Shown: piece after piece, positions 61,004 to 64,000 of the stretch | Numbering within the stretch: position 1 is the stretch's first letter | Layout of the letters: each line of letters opens with the position of its first letter | Assembly (NCBI RefSeq): GCF_022808325.1 | Contig: NZ_JALGCL010000002.1 | Span: 62,001-126,000, forward strand | Direction: 5' to 3' | Length of the DNA: 64,000 nucleotides | From: Cognatiluteimonas sedimenti | GTDB taxonomy: Bacteria > Pseudomonadota > Gammaproteobacteria > Xanthomonadales > Xanthomonadaceae | The notes under the pieces: model-generated | What the model was told of the DNA's origin: nothing | Databases searched by the model: none | What the model saw: only the letters and a program-made list of their open reading frames with translations | Made by a program: the position numbers and the translations under genes

Positions 61004-61642
61004 TCAGCGTGCGGGAAGCATCAGCGGCAGCACCGCGAGGTAATGGCAGACGCTGCCGGTGATCACGAACAGGTGCCACACCGCATGCGAATAGGGCAAT
61101 GACGGCCGGTGGTAGAACACCGTGCCCAGGGTGTAGGCGGCGCCGCCGGCCAGCAGCCAGCGCAGGCTCCAGGCGTCCAGTGCGACCAGCAGTGGCTCGA
61201 TCGCGACCAGGGCCAGCCAGCCCATGGCAATGTACAGCAGGGTCGACACCAGCTTGAAGCGGCCGGTGAAGCGGAGCTTGAACAGCACCCCCAGCGCCGC
61301 CAGCGACCAGATCGCGGCGAACAGCCACCAACCGACATTGCCGCGCAACGCGACCAGGGTGAACGGCGTGTAGGTGCCGGCGATCAGCAGGTAGATCGCG
61401 CAGTGGTCGATCACCTTCAGCCGCGCCTTGGCGTCAGGCTGTCGCGCGCAGTGGTACAGGGTGGAGGCGAGGTACAGCAGCAGCAGGCTGGTGGAAAACA
61501 CGATCGCCGCGGCCAGGCGCCAGGCGTCCCCATGCGCGGCCGCGAGCGCGACCAGCACCACGCCGCCGGCCAGCGCCGCCAGCGCGCCAAGGCCGTGGGT
61601 CAGGGCGTTGGCGGCTTCCTCCCGGTGTGCCGATGCGTGCAT
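61004..61642 (-). CDS. PAQR/hemolysin III family membrane protein
   Basis: This 212-residue protein has seven hydrophobic helices. The N-terminal EEAANALTHGLG, STLYHCARQ and the C-terminal HAVWHLFVITGSVCHY provide the Glu, Ser and His residues forming the zinc site of the family. Bacterial members (YqfA-like) are of unknown function despite the hemolysin name. ATG 61642 is preferred to 61684, which adds 14 unconserved residues. Confidence 0.9.
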   Translation of the reverse strand: MHASAHREEAANALTHGLGALAALAGGVVLVALAAAHGDAWRLAAAIVFSTSLLLLYLASTLYHCARQPDAKARLKVIDHCAIYLLIAGTYTPFTLVALRGNVGWWLFAAIWSLAALGVLFKLRFTGRFKLVSTLLYIAMGWLALVAIEPLLVALDAWSLRWLLAGGAAYTLGTVFYHRPSLPYSHAVWHLFVITGSVCHYLAVLPLMLPAR

Positions 61643-61799
61643 GCCGCCCGAGCATCCTCGCGTAGGCTGGAGCAAATGCTCCATGAAAGGCCGGTGCGAC
61701 GATGGGCACGCCCGGTCGTCGTCGCTCCGCTACCGCAATGCGCGTGCACGCAGCGACGGCCGCGCATGCGCACGGGACCGCGGGTTGTTGCCCCGGGGA

Positions 61800-63404
<1,605 letters not shown>

Positions 63405-63465
63405 GGCGGCGGCGCGCGGCGGGCGCGGGGAACGGCGGGGAAGGGCGCGATTATACGGGGCGCGG

Positions 63466-64000
63466 TCAGCGCCGGTCGCCGAAACGCAGTTCGCCCCGTG
63501 GTCCCAGCATCCGGAACGGGATCGACTCCAGGCGCATGCCGCGGTTGACCTGCACCGCGAAATGCAGGTGCGGGCCGGTGGTGAAGCCGGTATTGCCCGA
63601 TAGCCCGATCTGCTGCCCGGCCTGCACCCGCTGGCCCACGCGCACCATCACCCCCTCGGGCTTGAGGTGCGCGTACAGCGCCATGGTGCCGTCGTCGTGC
63701 AGGATGCGGACGAAGTTGGCGCGACCGCCGTATTTCTCGCGGTTGAGACCGGCCTTGTCGAAATCGTTTTCGACCTGCATCACCACCCCGGCGCGCGCGG
63801 CCAGCACGCTGGTACCGACGTCGGCGGCGAAATCGACCGCGTACAGGTTCTGCGGATCCGTGTGGCTGAAGCTGCCGCCGTAACCCTGGTCGACCTGCAG
63901 CGCGCCCTGGCGCAGCGGCAACAGGTACTGGACGTCGCTCGGCCGCGCCGACGGATCCCCGGGAATGCCGTCCAGGCGCAATTCGAATTCGCCCGGTTGC
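63466..64000 (-). CDS. M23 family metallopeptidase (5' end outside window)
   Basis: About 178 residues of the C-terminal part are visible. The lysostaphin-type domain has [15 protein letters not shown] with the first zinc His and Asp, YAHL, and the closing GPHLHFAVQ with the last His ligand. These enzymes cut peptidoglycan peptides in the periplasm or outside the cell. The frame stays open to the right edge, so the start and any signal peptide lie beyond it; a TTG at 63981 inside is not the true start. Confidence 0.88.
   Translation of the reverse strand, partial: QPGEFELRLDGIPGDPSARPSDVQYLLPLRQGALQVDQGYGGSFSHTDPQNLYAVDFAADVGTSVLAARAGVVMQVENDFDKAGLNREKYGGRANFVRILHDDGTMALYAHLKPEGVMVRVGQRVQAGQQIGLSGNTGFTTGPHLHFAVQVNRGMRLESIPFRMLGPRGELRFGDRR

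Overview
The window is a high-GC, gene-dense bacterial chromosome segment. It most likely comes from the Lysobacteraceae/Xanthomonadaceae (Lysobacter or Luteimonas type). Three observations support this: pilS-pilR near pilA with sucC-sucD beyond, the xanthomonad-type REP hairpin near 58.46 kb, and an Oar-like TonB receptor paired with a TPR-sulfotransferase. The family placement is inference from gene order and protein style; no 16S or other RNA gene is present.

Layout. (1) 1-23.3 kb is a type IV pilus region: pilD (cut by the window edge), pilC and pilB on the minus strand, then pilA, a TfpX/TfpZ-type accessory gene, pilR and pilS. Between pilB and pilA sits about 14.5 kb of glycan genes in two convergent, translationally coupled operons. 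The plus-strand operon encodes a GT2 glycosyltransferase, a sugar aminotransferase, a PLP decarboxylase-like protein, an ATP-grasp ligase, a sulfotransferase, a flippase, a second GT2 and a methyltransferase. The minus-strand operon follows pilA and encodes two paralogous GT-C/TPR membrane proteins, a GT4 and a GT2. I infer that the locus builds and attaches a decorated glycan, possibly on pilin. (2) 23.4-31.5 kb is housekeeping: sucCD, an aldo/keto reductase, a stomatin/NfeD pair, gcvT-gcvH, a possible small RNA and a histone H1-like lysine-rich protein. (3) 31.4-39.1 kb holds a DUF559 gene bracketed by covarying inverted repeats, a beta-lactamase-family hydrolase, LemA plus an M48 protease, an isoprenylcysteine-methyltransferase-like protein, a long hairpin repeat and a GMC oxidoreductase. 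(4) 39.2-49.3 kb has an ATP/ADP-translocase-like carrier, a phosphoesterase, an ECF sigma/anti-sigma/DUF4097 cassette, fadE with a hotdog protein, a TetR regulator and GTP-dependent PEP carboxykinase. (5) 49.4-64 kb has the TonB receptor and TPR-sulfotransferase, an unknown exported protein, hslO, mtgA, a GtrB-like glycosyltransferase, a CBS protein, an AsmA protein with an MliC-like lipoprotein, a PAQR protein, prfC and an M23 peptidase cut by the right edge.

The most unusual parts are the coupled aminotransferase/decarboxylase/ATP-grasp/sulfotransferase module (4.86-9.29 kb) inside the pilus locus, the tandem GT-C proteins behind pilA, and the DUF559 gene framed by two 49-bp inverted repeats with compensatory base changes. 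No tRNA, rRNA, IS element, phage gene or CRISPR array was recognised.
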